A stretch of 64,000 nucleotides of DNA from Cupriavidus gilardii. GTDB taxonomy: Bacteria > Pseudomonadota > Gammaproteobacteria > Burkholderiales > Burkholderiaceae. The notes below the pieces were generated by a model. The model saw only the letters and a program-made list of their open reading frames with translations. It was not told the origin of the DNA and ran no database searches. Location: NCBI RefSeq assembly GCF_008801915.1, contig NZ_VZOV01000020.1, forward strand, positions 26,965 through 90,964, given 5' to 3'. Shown piece after piece: positions 49,911-58,880 of this stretch (position 1 is the first letter of the stretch; every line of letters begins with the position of its first letter). The translations under genes and the position numbers were made by a program.

Positions 49911-52900
49911 TCAATGCGGCGCGCCAGTGCGCGCCGTTTTTGCGTCCGCCTTTGCGTCGGCCTGCCGGATTGGAATGCCGCGCAGTTGACCCGCGCCATT
50001 GGCGCCATGCGTGCTGTCCGGGCGCGGATAGCGCTGCGCGTCGAAGCGGTGCAGCAGCTCGGCCGCCCGCGCCGCGGCGACGGCATGCGCGGCCAGCTTG
50101 ATGTGGCCGAAGCCGCGTACCTTGGCGGGCAACTGCGCGATCTCGACCGCGATCGGCAGCCGCGCTTCGGTCAGCGCCGGCAGCAGCGCGCGGATGCGGG
50201 CCTCGTAGTCCGCGATGGACTGCCGCTCCAGCCGGCGCTCGGCGGTCCGGCCGAACGGATCGAAGCGGGTGCCGCGCAGCCGCTTGCCCTTGGCGAGCCA
50301 TCCCATCAGCGGCCATAGCCAGGCGCCGAAGGCGATCTTGCGCGGCGGCTCGCCATGCTTGCCGGGGCGCGACAGCAGCGGTGGCGCCAGATGGAAGCGC
50401 AGCCGCAGCGGGCCGTCGAAGCGCTCGCGCAGCGCCTGCCGGAAGGCCGGGTCGCTGTGCAGCCGCGCGACCTCGTATTCGTCCTTGTATGCCATCAGCC
50501 GCGCGAACTGCCCGGCCACGGCCCGGGTCAGCCGGCGCTCGCGCCCGGCCTCGCCCAACGCGTTCTCCGCGGCCTGCACCGCCTCGACCAGCGCGGTATA
50601 GCGCGCCGCGTAGGCGGCGTCCTGGTAGGCCGTCAGCAGCGCCACGCGGTCGGCCACCAGTTGCAGCAGCGGCGTGGCCGACATTGCCGCGGGCTCGGGC
50701 GCGATCAGCGCGAGGCCGTCGGGCTTGCCTTCGCCCGCGGCGAGCCGCGTCAGCGCGAGAGGATCGCCGGCGGCCAGGCGCCCCAGCGCCAGCGCCTCAA
50801 GATTGGCGTCCACCGCGACGCCATTGAGTTCGATCGCGCGCGTCAGCGCCGCCAGCGAAACGGGCACCAGGCCCTTCTGCCACGCAAAGCCGAGCACCAC
50901 GATATTGGCGGCCACGGTATCGCCGAGGAAGGCGGTGGCGAGCGCCTGCGCGTCCAGCGTGTCGATGCCGCCCGAGCCCGTCGCGTGGCGCAGCTTGGCC
51001 AGCAGCGCGTCGGCATGCAGGTCGGCATCCGGATTGCGCTGGAATTCGGCGACCGGGGTCGGATGGGTATTGGCGACGATCTGTGTGCGCCGCGGCGCGA
51101 CCGTCTGCAGCACGTCGGGCGAGGCGCCCACCGCCAGGTCGCAGGCCAGCACCGCGTCGGCCTGCTGCGCGTCGATGCGTGCCTGGTTCAGCCACTGCCG
51201 GCCCTGTGCCAGCCGCACGAAGGACAGCACCGCGCCCCCCTTCTGCGCGAAGCCCATGAAGTCCAGCACGCTGGAGACCCGCCGCTCCAGATGCGCCGCC
51301 ATCGCGATCAGCGCGCCGACCGTGACCACGCCGGTGCCGCCGACGCCGGCCACCAGGATGTCGAAGGGGCCGGGGCCGAGCCGCGGGGCGGGTTCGCGCA
51401 GTGCGGCGGCCCGCTCGCGCAGCGCCGCCACGCCGCGCTCGTGCCCGACAGGATGGCGCGGCGCCGCGCCCTCGACGGTGACGAAGCTCGGGCAGAAGCC
51501 CTTGATGCACGACTCGTCGTGATTGCAGCTGGCCTGATCGATCTGCCGCTTGCGCCCCAGCGCGGTTTCGACCGGCTGCACCGCCAGGCAGTTGGACTGC
51601 ACGCTGCAGTCGCCGCAGCCCTCGCAGACCGCCTCGTTGATGAAGACGTGGCGCGCCGGTGCCGGCGCGCGCCCGACCTTGCGGCGGCGCCGCAGCTCGG
51701 CGGCGCAGGTCTGCTCGTACAGCAGCACGGTGACGCCCGGCACCTCGCGCAGTTCGCGCTGCACCGCGTCGAGCGACTCGCGCGGATGGAAGGTGGTGCC
51801 GGACGGAAAGCGGACGCGGCGGCCGCGATGCACGTCGATGCGGTCGCTGACGAGCGCGACGCGCGCCACGCCTTCAGCGCTGACCTGGCGCGCGATGGCC
51901 TCGACGTCGAGCGGGCCGTCGACCGGCTGTCCGCCGGTCATCGCCACGGCATCGTTGCACAGGATCTTGTAGGTCACGTTGGTGCGCGCGGCGACCGCCT
52001 GGCGGATCGCCAGATAGCCCGAGTGATAGTAGGTGCCGTCGCCGAGGTTCTGGAACACGTGCGGCGCCGCGGTGAAGCGGCTGTGCGCGACCCAGTCGAC
52101 GCCTTCGCCGCCCATCTGGATCAGCCCCGAGGTCTGGCGGTCCATCCAGCTGGCCATGAAATGGCAGCCGATGCCTGCCTGCGCGCGCGAGCCTTCCGGT
52201 ACGCGGGTCGACGTATTGTGCGGGCAGCCGGGACAGAAGTACGGCTGGCGGCGGATGCCGTCGGCCGCATTGGACAGCAGCGGATGCTCGCTGAACTGCG
52301 GCACCAGCTCGCGCCGGTCCAGCCCGCGGCTGAGGCGGGCAAGCCAGTCGGCCACCGGCTGCATCAGCCGCGACGGCCGCATCTCCTCGCGCTCGGGCAG
52401 CAGCGGCCGGCCATCGATGCCGAGCTTGCCGGCGATGGCCGGCCGCACGCCGTCGGGCGCGTTATAGAACAGCGCCTGCAGCTGCCGCTCCACCAGCGGG
52501 CCCTTTTCCTCGACCACCAGGATCTCCTCGAGGCCGCGCGCGAAGGCCAGCAGCCGGGTCGGCTCGACCGGACAGGCGAGCCCCAGCTTGTAGACGCGGA
52601 TGCCGGCGTCGGCCAGCGCCTGTGTCGAGATGCCCAGGCGCCGGAACACTTCCATCAGATCGTGATGGGCCTTGCCGCAGGTGACGATGCCCGCGCGCGC
52701 TTCGTCGGCCTGGACCACCATGCGGTCGATGCTGTTGACCCGGGCAAAGGCGCGCACCGCCTCGAGCTTGGCGCCAAGCCGCTGTTCGATGCGCGGCGAC
52801 GGCAGGTCCGGCCAGCGATAGTGCAGGCCGTCGGGCGGCGGCACGTGGCCAGTGGCGCGGCGTATCGCGTCGGCATCCTGCCAGCAGGCGACGCGCGCAT

Positions 52901-53576
52901 CGACCTGATCGAGGTCCACCGTCATCGCGCTCTCGACGGTCTCCGACAACGCGGTGAAGCCGACCCAGTTGCCCGAGTAGCGCGACAGCGCCCAGCCGTA
53001 GAGCCCGAATTCCAGATATTCGGCGACGTCGGCCGGGGCCAGCACCGGCATCGACCACGCCTGCATCGCGAAATCGCTCTGGTGCGACATCGACGACGAC
53101 ACGCAGCCATGGTCGTCGCCTGCGACCACCAGCACCCCGCCGTGCGGCGAGCTGCCATAGGCGTTGCCATGCTTGAGCGCATCGCCGGCGCGATCGACGC
53201 CGGGGCCCTTGCCGTACCAGAGGCTGAATACCGCGTCGACGGTGCGCTGCGAATCGCCCTCGACCTGCTGCGTGCCCAGTACCGCGGTGGCGGCGAGTTC
53301 TTCGTTGATCGCGGGCAGGAAGCGCACGCCGGCGGCATCGAGCAGCGGCGCGGCCTTCCACATCGCCTGGTCGACCATGCCGAGCGGCGAGCCGCGGTAG
53401 CCGCTGACGAAGCCGGCGGTGCCCAGGCCGGCGGCACGGTCGCGCCGCGCTTGTTCCAGCACCAGACGGACCAGCGCCTGCGTGCCGCTCAGGAAGACCT
53501 GGCCTGCGGGCGCGGTCAGATTGTCCGACAGCCGATAGTCGGCGCGCAGCGTGCCGGCTTCCATTGCAGCGTCCAT
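49911..53576 (-). CDS. Indolepyruvate ferredoxin oxidoreductase, fused alpha/beta
   Basis: This 1221-residue enzyme joins the IorA- and IorB-like parts in one chain, as in the proteobacterial iorAB fusion with C-terminal DUF6537. The N-terminal part has the pyrimidine-binding and TPP-binding segments (FVSGYRGSPLG and, later, ILCNDAVAMTGGQP). A ferredoxin-like region near 650-700 has CEGCGDC and CIKGFC cysteine motifs for Fe-S clusters. The gamma-type domain begins near FDILVAGVGGTGVVT. It oxidatively decarboxylates aryl pyruvates to acyl-CoA, a step in aromatic amino-acid breakdown. It is divergent from an Lrp-type gene, its probable regulator. Confidence 0.93.
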   Translation of the reverse strand: MDAAMEAGTLRADYRLSDNLTAPAGQVFLSGTQALVRLVLEQARRDRAAGLGTAGFVSGYRGSPLGMVDQAMWKAAPLLDAAGVRFLPAINEELAATAVLGTQQVEGDSQRTVDAVFSLWYGKGPGVDRAGDALKHGNAYGSSPHGGVLVVAGDDHGCVSSSMSHQSDFAMQAWSMPVLAPADVAEYLEFGLYGWALSRYSGNWVGFTALSETVESAMTVDLDQVDARVACWQDADAIRRATGHVPPPDGLHYRWPDLPSPRIEQRLGAKLEAVRAFARVNSIDRMVVQADEARAGIVTCGKAHHDLMEVFRRLGISTQALADAGIRVYKLGLACPVEPTRLLAFARGLEEILVVEEKGPLVERQLQALFYNAPDGVRPAIAGKLGIDGRPLLPEREEMRPSRLMQPVADWLARLSRGLDRRELVPQFSEHPLLSNAADGIRRQPYFCPGCPHNTSTRVPEGSRAQAGIGCHFMASWMDRQTSGLIQMGGEGVDWVAHSRFTAAPHVFQNLGDGTYYHSGYLAIRQAVAARTNVTYKILCNDAVAMTGGQPVDGPLDVEAIARQVSAEGVARVALVSDRIDVHRGRRVRFPSGTTFHPRESLDAVQRELREVPGVTVLLYEQTCAAELRRRRKVGRAPAPARHVFINEAVCEGCGDCSVQSNCLAVQPVETALGRKRQIDQASCNHDESCIKGFCPSFVTVEGAAPRHPVGHERGVAALRERAAALREPAPRLGPGPFDILVAGVGGTGVVTVGALIAMAAHLERRVSSVLDFMGFAQKGGAVLSFVRLAQGRQWLNQARIDAQQADAVLACDLAVGASPDVLQTVAPRRTQIVANTHPTPVAEFQRNPDADLHADALLAKLRHATGSGGIDTLDAQALATAFLGDTVAANIVVLGFAWQKGLVPVSLAALTRAIELNGVAVDANLEALALGRLAAGDPLALTRLAAGEGKPDGLALIAPEPAAMSATPLLQLVADRVALLTAYQDAAYAARYTALVEAVQAAENALGEAGRERRLTRAVAGQFARLMAYKDEYEVARLHSDPAFRQALRERFDGPLRLRFHLAPPLLSRPGKHGEPPRKIAFGAWLWPLMGWLAKGKRLRGTRFDPFGRTAERRLERQSIADYEARIRALLPALTEARLPIAVEIAQLPAKVRGFGHIKLAAHAVAAARAAELLHRFDAQRYPRPDSTHGANGAGQLRGIPIRQADAKADAKTARTGAPH
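49917..49941 (+). terminator. Terminator overlapping the 3' coding end of the oxidoreductase gene
   Basis: An 8-bp stem (49917-49924 with 49929-49936) followed by TTTTT ends plus-strand transcription of the small lipoprotein gene. It lies within the last codons of the convergent indolepyruvate oxidoreductase gene. Confidence 0.8.
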
Positions 53577-53683
53577 CTCGGTCTCCTTTCGGCATCATGA
53601 CCAGCGTTCCGCCACCCATGCGCGGCCGGTGTTCCGGCCGTCTTGCCGCGCCTGTCCTGAAGACCATGTTAGGCACGCGATCG

Positions 53684-53739
53684 GAGAAATGGATTTCTCA
53701 ATTTTGCCGCCACGGCCTAGATTGGAGAAAACCCATCTC
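53684..53739. promoter_or_regulatory. Two palindromic sites in the Lrp/oxidoreductase divergent region
   Basis: A perfect 16-base palindrome GAGAAATGGATTTCTC (53684-53699) and a related imperfect copy GAGAAAACCCATCTC (53725-53739) lie in the 176-base spacer. Their centres are about 40 bases (four turns) apart, a pattern suited to an Lrp/AsnC octamer. The second lies 13 bases before the regulator's ATG. The sites are seen; the assignment to this regulator is inference. Confidence 0.65.
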
Positions 53740-53752
53740 GATATCGAGCGAT

Positions 53753-54241
53753 ATGAAGAACGAAGAGGTTCTCGACGAGTACTCGCGCCGTATCCTTGCC
53801 GAACTGCAGCGCGACGCGCGCCAGTCCCTGCAGCAACTGGCCGGCGCGGTGGGCCTGTCGGTCACGCCCTGCTGGAAGCGGCTCAAGGCGATGGAGGAGA
53901 GCGGGGTGATCCGCAACTACACGGTGTGGGTCGATCGCGAGCGCGTGGGCCTGTCCAACTGCGTGCTGGCCGAGATCAATCTGACCCGCCACAGCGAGAC
54001 CGTGGTCGATGAATTCGAGGCCGCGGTGCGCCGCTGCCCGGCCATCGTCGAGTGCTATCGCACCACCGGCCAGGCCGACTATCTGCTGAAGGTGCTGACG
54101 CCGGATATCCGCGCCTACGATGCCTTCCTGCACGACGTGATATTCCGGCTGCCCGGCGTGACGGGCATCCGCTCCAGCATCGTGCTGTGCGAGGTCAAGA
54201 GCGGGGCGCCGCTGCCGATCGGCGTTCAGGCCGGGGCATGA
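53753..54241 (+). CDS. Lrp/AsnC-family transcriptional regulator
   Basis: A 162-residue regulator with an N-terminal helix-turn-helix (LDEYSRRILAELQRDARQS... through VGLSVTPCWKRLKAMEE) and a C-terminal RAM ligand domain (VDEFEAAVRRCPAIVECYRTTG, DYLLKV). It probably senses an amino acid and controls the divergent indolepyruvate oxidoreductase gene and itself. ATG 53753 gives the normal family length; the upstream frame is unconserved. Confidence 0.92.
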   Translation: MKNEEVLDEYSRRILAELQRDARQSLQQLAGAVGLSVTPCWKRLKAMEESGVIRNYTVWVDRERVGLSNCVLAEINLTRHSETVVDEFEAAVRRCPAIVECYRTTGQADYLLKVLTPDIRAYDAFLHDVIFRLPGVTGIRSSIVLCEVKSGAPLPIGVQAGA

Positions 54242-54277
54242 ACGCCGGCACACGGCCGGCGGCCTGCCCGGCAAGCG

Positions 54278-55111
54278 CTACAGCATCTCCAGCGGACGCG
54301 GGCCGCGCGGCGGCGGAAACAGGGCATCGAGCTCCGCCAGCTGCGCATCATCGAGCGCGATCGACAGCGCCGCCGCATTCTCGCGCAGCGCGTCGCGCCG
54401 GCCCGTCTTCGGGATCGCGATCACGTTCTCGCGCGAAAGCAGCCACGCCAGCGCCGCCTGCGCCGGGGCGATGCCATGGCGCGCGGCGAACGCCTTCAGG
54501 CCGGCGTGGCGCAGCAGCCGGGCCTGCTCGATCGGCGAGTAGGCCATCACCGGCACGCCGCGCTCGCGCAGCCACGGCAGCAGATCCCACTCGATGCCGC
54601 GGCGGCCCAGGTTGTACAGCAGCTGATTGATCTGGACGCGGTCGCCGCCCGGTACCTTCCACAGCTCGCGCATATCGTCGAGGTCGAGGTTGCTGACGCC
54701 GAAGTGGCGGATCTTGCCGGCCTGCTGCAGCGCGACGAAGGCTTCCATCGTTTCGGCCAGCGGCACGCCGCCGCGCCAATGCAGCAGATACAGGTCGATG
54801 CGGTCGGTGCGCAGCCGCCGCAGGCTGCGTTCGCAGGCGGCCACCGCATCGCGCCGTCCGGCGTTGTGCGGATAGACCTTGGTGACCAGGAACACCTCGT
54901 CGCGCCGGCCCGCGATCGCCTCGCCGACCAGCTCCTCCGACAGTCCCTCGCCATACATCTCGGCGGTATCGATCAGCCGCAGGCCGAGGTCCAGGCCCAG
55001 CCGCAGCGTGGCGATCTCCTCGGCGCGGCGGGCACGATCGTCGCCGATACTCCAGGTTCCCATGCCGAGGGCCGGCACGCGTTCACCGCAGGGCAGCAGC
55101 ACATCCTTCAT
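54278..55111 (-). CDS. Aldo/keto reductase
   Basis: The protein of 277 residues has the complete catalytic tetrad: D48 and Y53 (LIDTAEMYGEG), K78 (VTKVY) and H111 (LLHW). The NADPH-binding end is IPKTGRRDALREN. It is close to the YeaE/DkgA-like group; the substrate is not predictable. It is the last gene in a minus-strand run after a LysR regulator (72 bases), which may control it. Confidence 0.9.
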   Translation of the reverse strand: MKDVLLPCGERVPALGMGTWSIGDDRARRAEEIATLRLGLDLGLRLIDTAEMYGEGLSEELVGEAIAGRRDEVFLVTKVYPHNAGRRDAVAACERSLRRLRTDRIDLYLLHWRGGVPLAETMEAFVALQQAGKIRHFGVSNLDLDDMRELWKVPGGDRVQINQLLYNLGRRGIEWDLLPWLRERGVPVMAYSPIEQARLLRHAGLKAFAARHGIAPAQAALAWLLSRENVIAIPKTGRRDALRENAAALSIALDDAQLAELDALFPPPRGPRPLEML

Positions 55112-55183
55112 GGCGCATCGCTCCTTGTGTTCGGGGTTGGGGTTGCCGATGTCCTGAGCGGCCTGGGCCCGGTCATTGGCGCT

Positions 55184-56113
55184 TCAGCTATCGGCGCTTC
55201 TGTCGCCGGCGCGGGCATCGATGCCGCTCTGCTGCACCAGCCATTGTCGAAACGCACGGGCCGCGGCAGGCTCGGCGCGTTCGCGCGGCCAGACCGCGTA
55301 GTAGCCGCCGCCCAGCGTCGCGCTCGCCTCGGTGGCGCGCACCAGCAGGCCGTCGCGCAGGCACGCATCGATCATATGGCGCCAGGCCAGCACGATGCCG
55401 TGGCCCTCGATCGCCAGCTGCAGCAGGATCGAATACTGGTTGGCCACCACGCGATGGTTCGGACGCGCATCGGGCAGGCCGTTCTGGCCGAGCCACGATT
55501 CCCATGACATCCAGTTGCGCTGGGCGTCTTCGAGCACCAGCAGCGTCTCGTCGACGAGGTCGGCGGGCGCCAGCGAGCGGCCGCGCAGATAGCCGGGCGT
55601 GCAGACCGGGAACACTTCCTCGTCATAGAGCCGCCGCGCCGCGAACGCGGGGGGCGGTCCTTCGCGCAGGTAATAGAGGCCGATATCGAACTCGGCGCCC
55701 GACATCGCGGCGAGGCTGTCGTTGACGACCAGGCGCAGGTGGATGTCCGGATGCGCGGCGCGAAAGCGCGCCAGCCTCGGCGTCAGCCACAGCACCGCGA
55801 CGCCGGACGAGCAGGCCACCGACAGCTCGGTATGCCCCTTGCGCTTCATCACATCCTCGGTCGCCTCGGCGCAGCCGACCAGCAGCCGCTGCACCACCTC
55901 GGCATAGCGCTGGCCGCTGACGGTCAGCCGCAGCGCGCGCGGCTCGCGCACGAACAGCTTCTTGCCGAGGAATTGTTCGAGCTGCGCGACCTGCCGGCTG
56001 ATTGCGCTCTGCGTCAGATGCAGCTCGGCGGCGGCGCGGGTGAAGCTGCCGTGCCGCATCGCCGCCTCGAAGGCGATCAGGCAGGGCAGCGGAGGAAGCG
56101 GGGAAATGCGCAT
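55184..56113 (-). CDS. LysR-family transcriptional regulator (GcvA-like)
   Basis: A 309-residue LysR regulator: winged helix-turn-helix at about 5-64 (FEAAMRHGSFTRAAAELHLTQSAISRQV) and a type 2 periplasmic-fold effector domain from about 90. The opening PPLPCLIAFEAAMRHGSF is typical of the GcvA/AmpR-type subgroup. Start ATG 56113 follows the family; the open frame extends 18 codons further. Targets may be the downstream aldo/keto reductase or the upstream transporter-hydrolase pair. Confidence 0.92.
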   Translation of the reverse strand: MRISPLPPLPCLIAFEAAMRHGSFTRAAAELHLTQSAISRQVAQLEQFLGKKLFVREPRALRLTVSGQRYAEVVQRLLVGCAEATEDVMKRKGHTELSVACSSGVAVLWLTPRLARFRAAHPDIHLRLVVNDSLAAMSGAEFDIGLYYLREGPPPAFAARRLYDEEVFPVCTPGYLRGRSLAPADLVDETLLVLEDAQRNWMSWESWLGQNGLPDARPNHRVVANQYSILLQLAIEGHGIVLAWRHMIDACLRDGLLVRATEASATLGGGYYAVWPRERAEPAAARAFRQWLVQQSGIDARAGDRSADS

Positions 56114-56186
56114 GGCGGCGTCCGGTCGGTCAAGCCGCCATGATAGTGGAGCGATGGGCCAGGGCATCGAGCGCGCCCGCGCAAGG

Positions 56187-56303
56187 TCCCTCTCCCGCTC
56201 GCGGGAGAGGGGTCGGGGAGAGGGAAAGGGCGGCGATCATGCCATCGCGGTTCGAATCCACCCCCTCTCCCCCAACCCTCCCCATGAGCGGGCGAGGGAG
56301 AAC
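56187..56303. repeat. Intergenic palindromic repeat, copy 1
   Basis: The element opens with an 11-bp stem and 2-base loop (56188-56198 with 56201-56211), then has long-range arms GGGGAGAGGG (56215-56224) and CCCTCTCCCC (56263-56272) enclosing a middle with CATGCCA and AATCCACC. The same layout recurs at 62776-62906. It sits between two minus-strand genes. This is like the abundant 'CCCTCTCCC' intergenic repeats of GC-rich proteobacteria; it may act as a terminator or mRNA stabiliser. Confidence 0.8.
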
Positions 56304-56327
56304 GGCAAAGGCGGACGTACCGAAGCG

Positions 56328-57572
56328 CTACTGCGCGCCGCGCGTATGAATCCGCCCGCGCTGCATCACCAGGGCCAGATGCTCGCCCTGTCCCATCAGC
56401 AGGCCGATGTCGGCCAGCGGGTCGCCGTCGACCACCAGCAGGTCGGCCAGCGCGCCGGCGCGCACGGTGCCGAGCTCGTTCTCGCGCTGCAGCAGCGCGG
56501 CGGCAATCGACGTCGCGGAGCGGATCGCCTCCAGATTGCCGAGCGCGTCGGCGCGGATGCGGAACTCCTCGCTCTGGCACTGGTGCATCTCGCCGAGCAG
56601 ATCGGAGCCGAATGCCATCGGCACGCCCGCCTCGGCGTAGATGCGCAGCGAGTCGTGGCCGGCCTGGCGCACGGTCTCGATCTTGGCCACCGACTCGGCC
56701 GGCAGGCCCAGCCGCGCGCCGTCGCGCGCCAGCGCCTCGTAGGTGATCACGGTCGGCACCACGAAGGCGCCATGTTCGCGCATGACCTCGGCCGCGGCGC
56801 GGTCGACCAGATTGCCGTGCTCGATCGAGCGGACGCCGCAGCGCACCGCGCGGGCAATCGCGCGCGGCGTGTAGGCGTGCGCCGCGACATAGGTCTGCGC
56901 GGCCTCGGCCTCCGCGACGATCGCGCGGATCTCGTCCTCGCTGTATTGCGTGTTGGCGATCGGGTCGGTCGGCGAGGCGACGCCGCCCGAGGCCATGATC
57001 TTGATCTGCGTCGCGCCCTTCTGGATCTCCTCGCGCACCGCCAGCCGCACCGCGTCGACGCCGTCGACCACGCGCGCGATCGCGCCGGCGCGGAACGCGC
57101 ACGAGCACGGTTCCAGCGTGTCGCCGCGCGGGCGGAAGTCGCCGTGCCCGCCGGTCTGCGACAGCGCCTTGCCCGACGGGAAGATGCGCGGACCCGGGAT
57201 CAGGCCGCTCTCCACCGCCTGCGACAGGCCCCAGTCGGCGCCGCCGGCATCGCGCACGGTGGTGAAGCCGCGCTCGAGCATCGCGCGCATGATCGGCAGC
57301 GCGCGGATCGCCACCAGCACGTTGGGCTGGGTCGCGTTCAGGCCGAGGTTGGCCAGCGACGCCAGCACGTGCACGTGGCAGTCGATCAGCCCGGGCATCA
57401 CGGTCTTGCCGGCGACGTCGATGCGCCGCAGGTCGGGGGCGTCGGGCAGGTCGAGCGGCGTGGCCGATACCGCGGCGATGCGCTCGCCGTCGATCAGCAC
57501 GTCATGGCGGCGCAGCAGGCTGCCTTGCGCCGGGTCGAGGACGTTGCCGCCCTGAAGCAGGATTCTGGTCAT
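56328..57572 (-). CDS. Metal-dependent amidohydrolase (imidazolonepropionase-like)
   Basis: A 414-residue amidohydrolase-superfamily enzyme. Likely metal ligands are H66 and H68 (DCHVH), K191 (QIKIMASGG, probably carboxylated), H232 (AAHAY), H252 (IEHGN) and D324 (FGSD). This pattern matches the group containing prolidase-like and N-acyl-amino-acid hydrolysing carboxypeptidases; the exact substrate is unknown. It begins 6 bases after the transporter gene stop, so uptake and hydrolysis are likely coupled. Confidence 0.87.
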   Translation of the reverse strand: MTRILLQGGNVLDPAQGSLLRRHDVLIDGERIAAVSATPLDLPDAPDLRRIDVAGKTVMPGLIDCHVHVLASLANLGLNATQPNVLVAIRALPIMRAMLERGFTTVRDAGGADWGLSQAVESGLIPGPRIFPSGKALSQTGGHGDFRPRGDTLEPCSCAFRAGAIARVVDGVDAVRLAVREEIQKGATQIKIMASGGVASPTDPIANTQYSEDEIRAIVAEAEAAQTYVAAHAYTPRAIARAVRCGVRSIEHGNLVDRAAAEVMREHGAFVVPTVITYEALARDGARLGLPAESVAKIETVRQAGHDSLRIYAEAGVPMAFGSDLLGEMHQCQSEEFRIRADALGNLEAIRSATSIAAALLQRENELGTVRAGALADLLVVDGDPLADIGLLMGQGEHLALVMQRGRIHTRGAQ

Positions 57573-57578
57573 GAGTCT

Positions 57579-58880
57579 CTAGTGTCGTTGCAGATAGGCC
57601 GGCTCGCGGACGAAGCGCGTGCCGACGAAGCTGATGGCGGCGGCGATCATCACGTAGAAGGCGGGCGCCATGGTGCTGCCGGTGCTGGCGATCAGCCAGG
57701 TGATGATGAACGAAGCGAAGCCGCCGAAGATCGTCACCGCCAGGTTGTAGGCGACCGACAGGCCGGTCGACAGCACCTTGGCCGGGAACAGTTCCGAGAA
57801 GGCCGCCAGGATCGGGCCGGTGTACGCGGCGATCAGCACGCCGAACACCAGCTGGAACACCAGCAGCGAGGCGAGGCCGGGCACGTGGTTGATGTAGAAG
57901 AACATCGGATAGGCCAGCAGCAGGATCAGCAGCGCCGAGCCCGACAGCAGCGCACGGCGGCCGATGCGGTCGGCGAGCCAGCCGACGATCGGCGAGAACA
58001 CCATGATCGCGAGTCCGCCGACCATGCCCGCGATGAAGCCGGTGGACTGCGGCACTTGGAGCACTTTGACCGAGTAGGTCGGCATATAGAACAGCAGCAC
58101 GTAGGTGCAGACCGTCCACAGGATCACCATCGAGAAGCTGGCCGTGGTCTCGCGCGGGTAGGTCTGCACGATCTCCTTCAGCGGCGAGTCCGAGCGCTCG
58201 GCGTTGTCGCGGAAGGTCGGCGTCTCGTCCAGGTGATGGCGGATGTAGTAGCCGACCGGACCGATCACGATGCCCAGCAGGAAGGGCAGGCGCCAGCCCC
58301 AGCTGTTCAGCGCCTCGGGGCTCAGCGCGCTGGTGACGAAGGTACCGACCGCGGCGCCGAGCAGCACCGCGACGCCGATGCTGGCCTGGATCCAGCTCGA
58401 ATAGAAGGCGCGCTGGCGGACCGGCGCGTACTCGGTCAGGAAGGCGGTCGCGCCGCCCATCTCGCCGCCGGCCGAGAAGCCCTGCATCAGCCGCGCGATC
58501 ACGATCAGCAGCGGCGCGAACACGCCGATCTGGTCGTAGGTCGGGGCGATGCCGATGATGGTGGTGCCCAGCGCCATCAGCAGGATGGTCAGCGACAGCG
58601 CCTGCTTGCGGCCGACGCGGTCGGCATAGATGCCGAGCACGATGCCGCCGACCGGACGCATGAAGAAGCCGACGCCGAAGGTGGCGACCGCCAGCAGCAG
58701 CGACGACAGGTCGTTGCCGGTCGGAAAGAACAGCCTGGCGATGATCACCGCGAAGAAGCTGTAGACGGTGAAGTCGAACCACTCGAGGCCGTTGCCGATC
58801 ACCGTCGCGACGATGGCGCGGCGCCGTTCCCTGGCGTGAGTGGCGGGCAGCGCGTCCGCGTGGGCTACGCTCGCTTGCAT
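57579..58880 (-). CDS. MFS transporter, metabolite:H+ symporter (MHS) family
   Basis: A 433-residue permease with about twelve membrane segments. The start region RRAIVATVIGNGLEWFDFTVYSFF and the motif GIYADRVGRKQALS are hallmarks of the MHS family (ProP, KgtP, citrate and shikimate carriers). Substrate is unknown; the paired amidohydrolase suggests an acylated amino acid, peptide or amide. ATG 58880 has GAGGAGA upstream. A longer upstream frame to 59174 is unconserved. Confidence 0.92.
   Translation of the reverse strand: MQASVAHADALPATHARERRRAIVATVIGNGLEWFDFTVYSFFAVIIARLFFPTGNDLSSLLLAVATFGVGFFMRPVGGIVLGIYADRVGRKQALSLTILLMALGTTIIGIAPTYDQIGVFAPLLIVIARLMQGFSAGGEMGGATAFLTEYAPVRQRAFYSSWIQASIGVAVLLGAAVGTFVTSALSPEALNSWGWRLPFLLGIVIGPVGYYIRHHLDETPTFRDNAERSDSPLKEIVQTYPRETTASFSMVILWTVCTYVLLFYMPTYSVKVLQVPQSTGFIAGMVGGLAIMVFSPIVGWLADRIGRRALLSGSALLILLLAYPMFFYINHVPGLASLLVFQLVFGVLIAAYTGPILAAFSELFPAKVLSTGLSVAYNLAVTIFGGFASFIITWLIASTGSTMAPAFYVMIAAAISFVGTRFVREPAYLQRH

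Noticed and set aside
50355..53600. 1081-codon plus-strand open frame opposite the indolepyruvate oxidoreductase gene
   Set aside because: Same kind of shadow; the minus-strand protein has clear family motifs throughout and this one has none.
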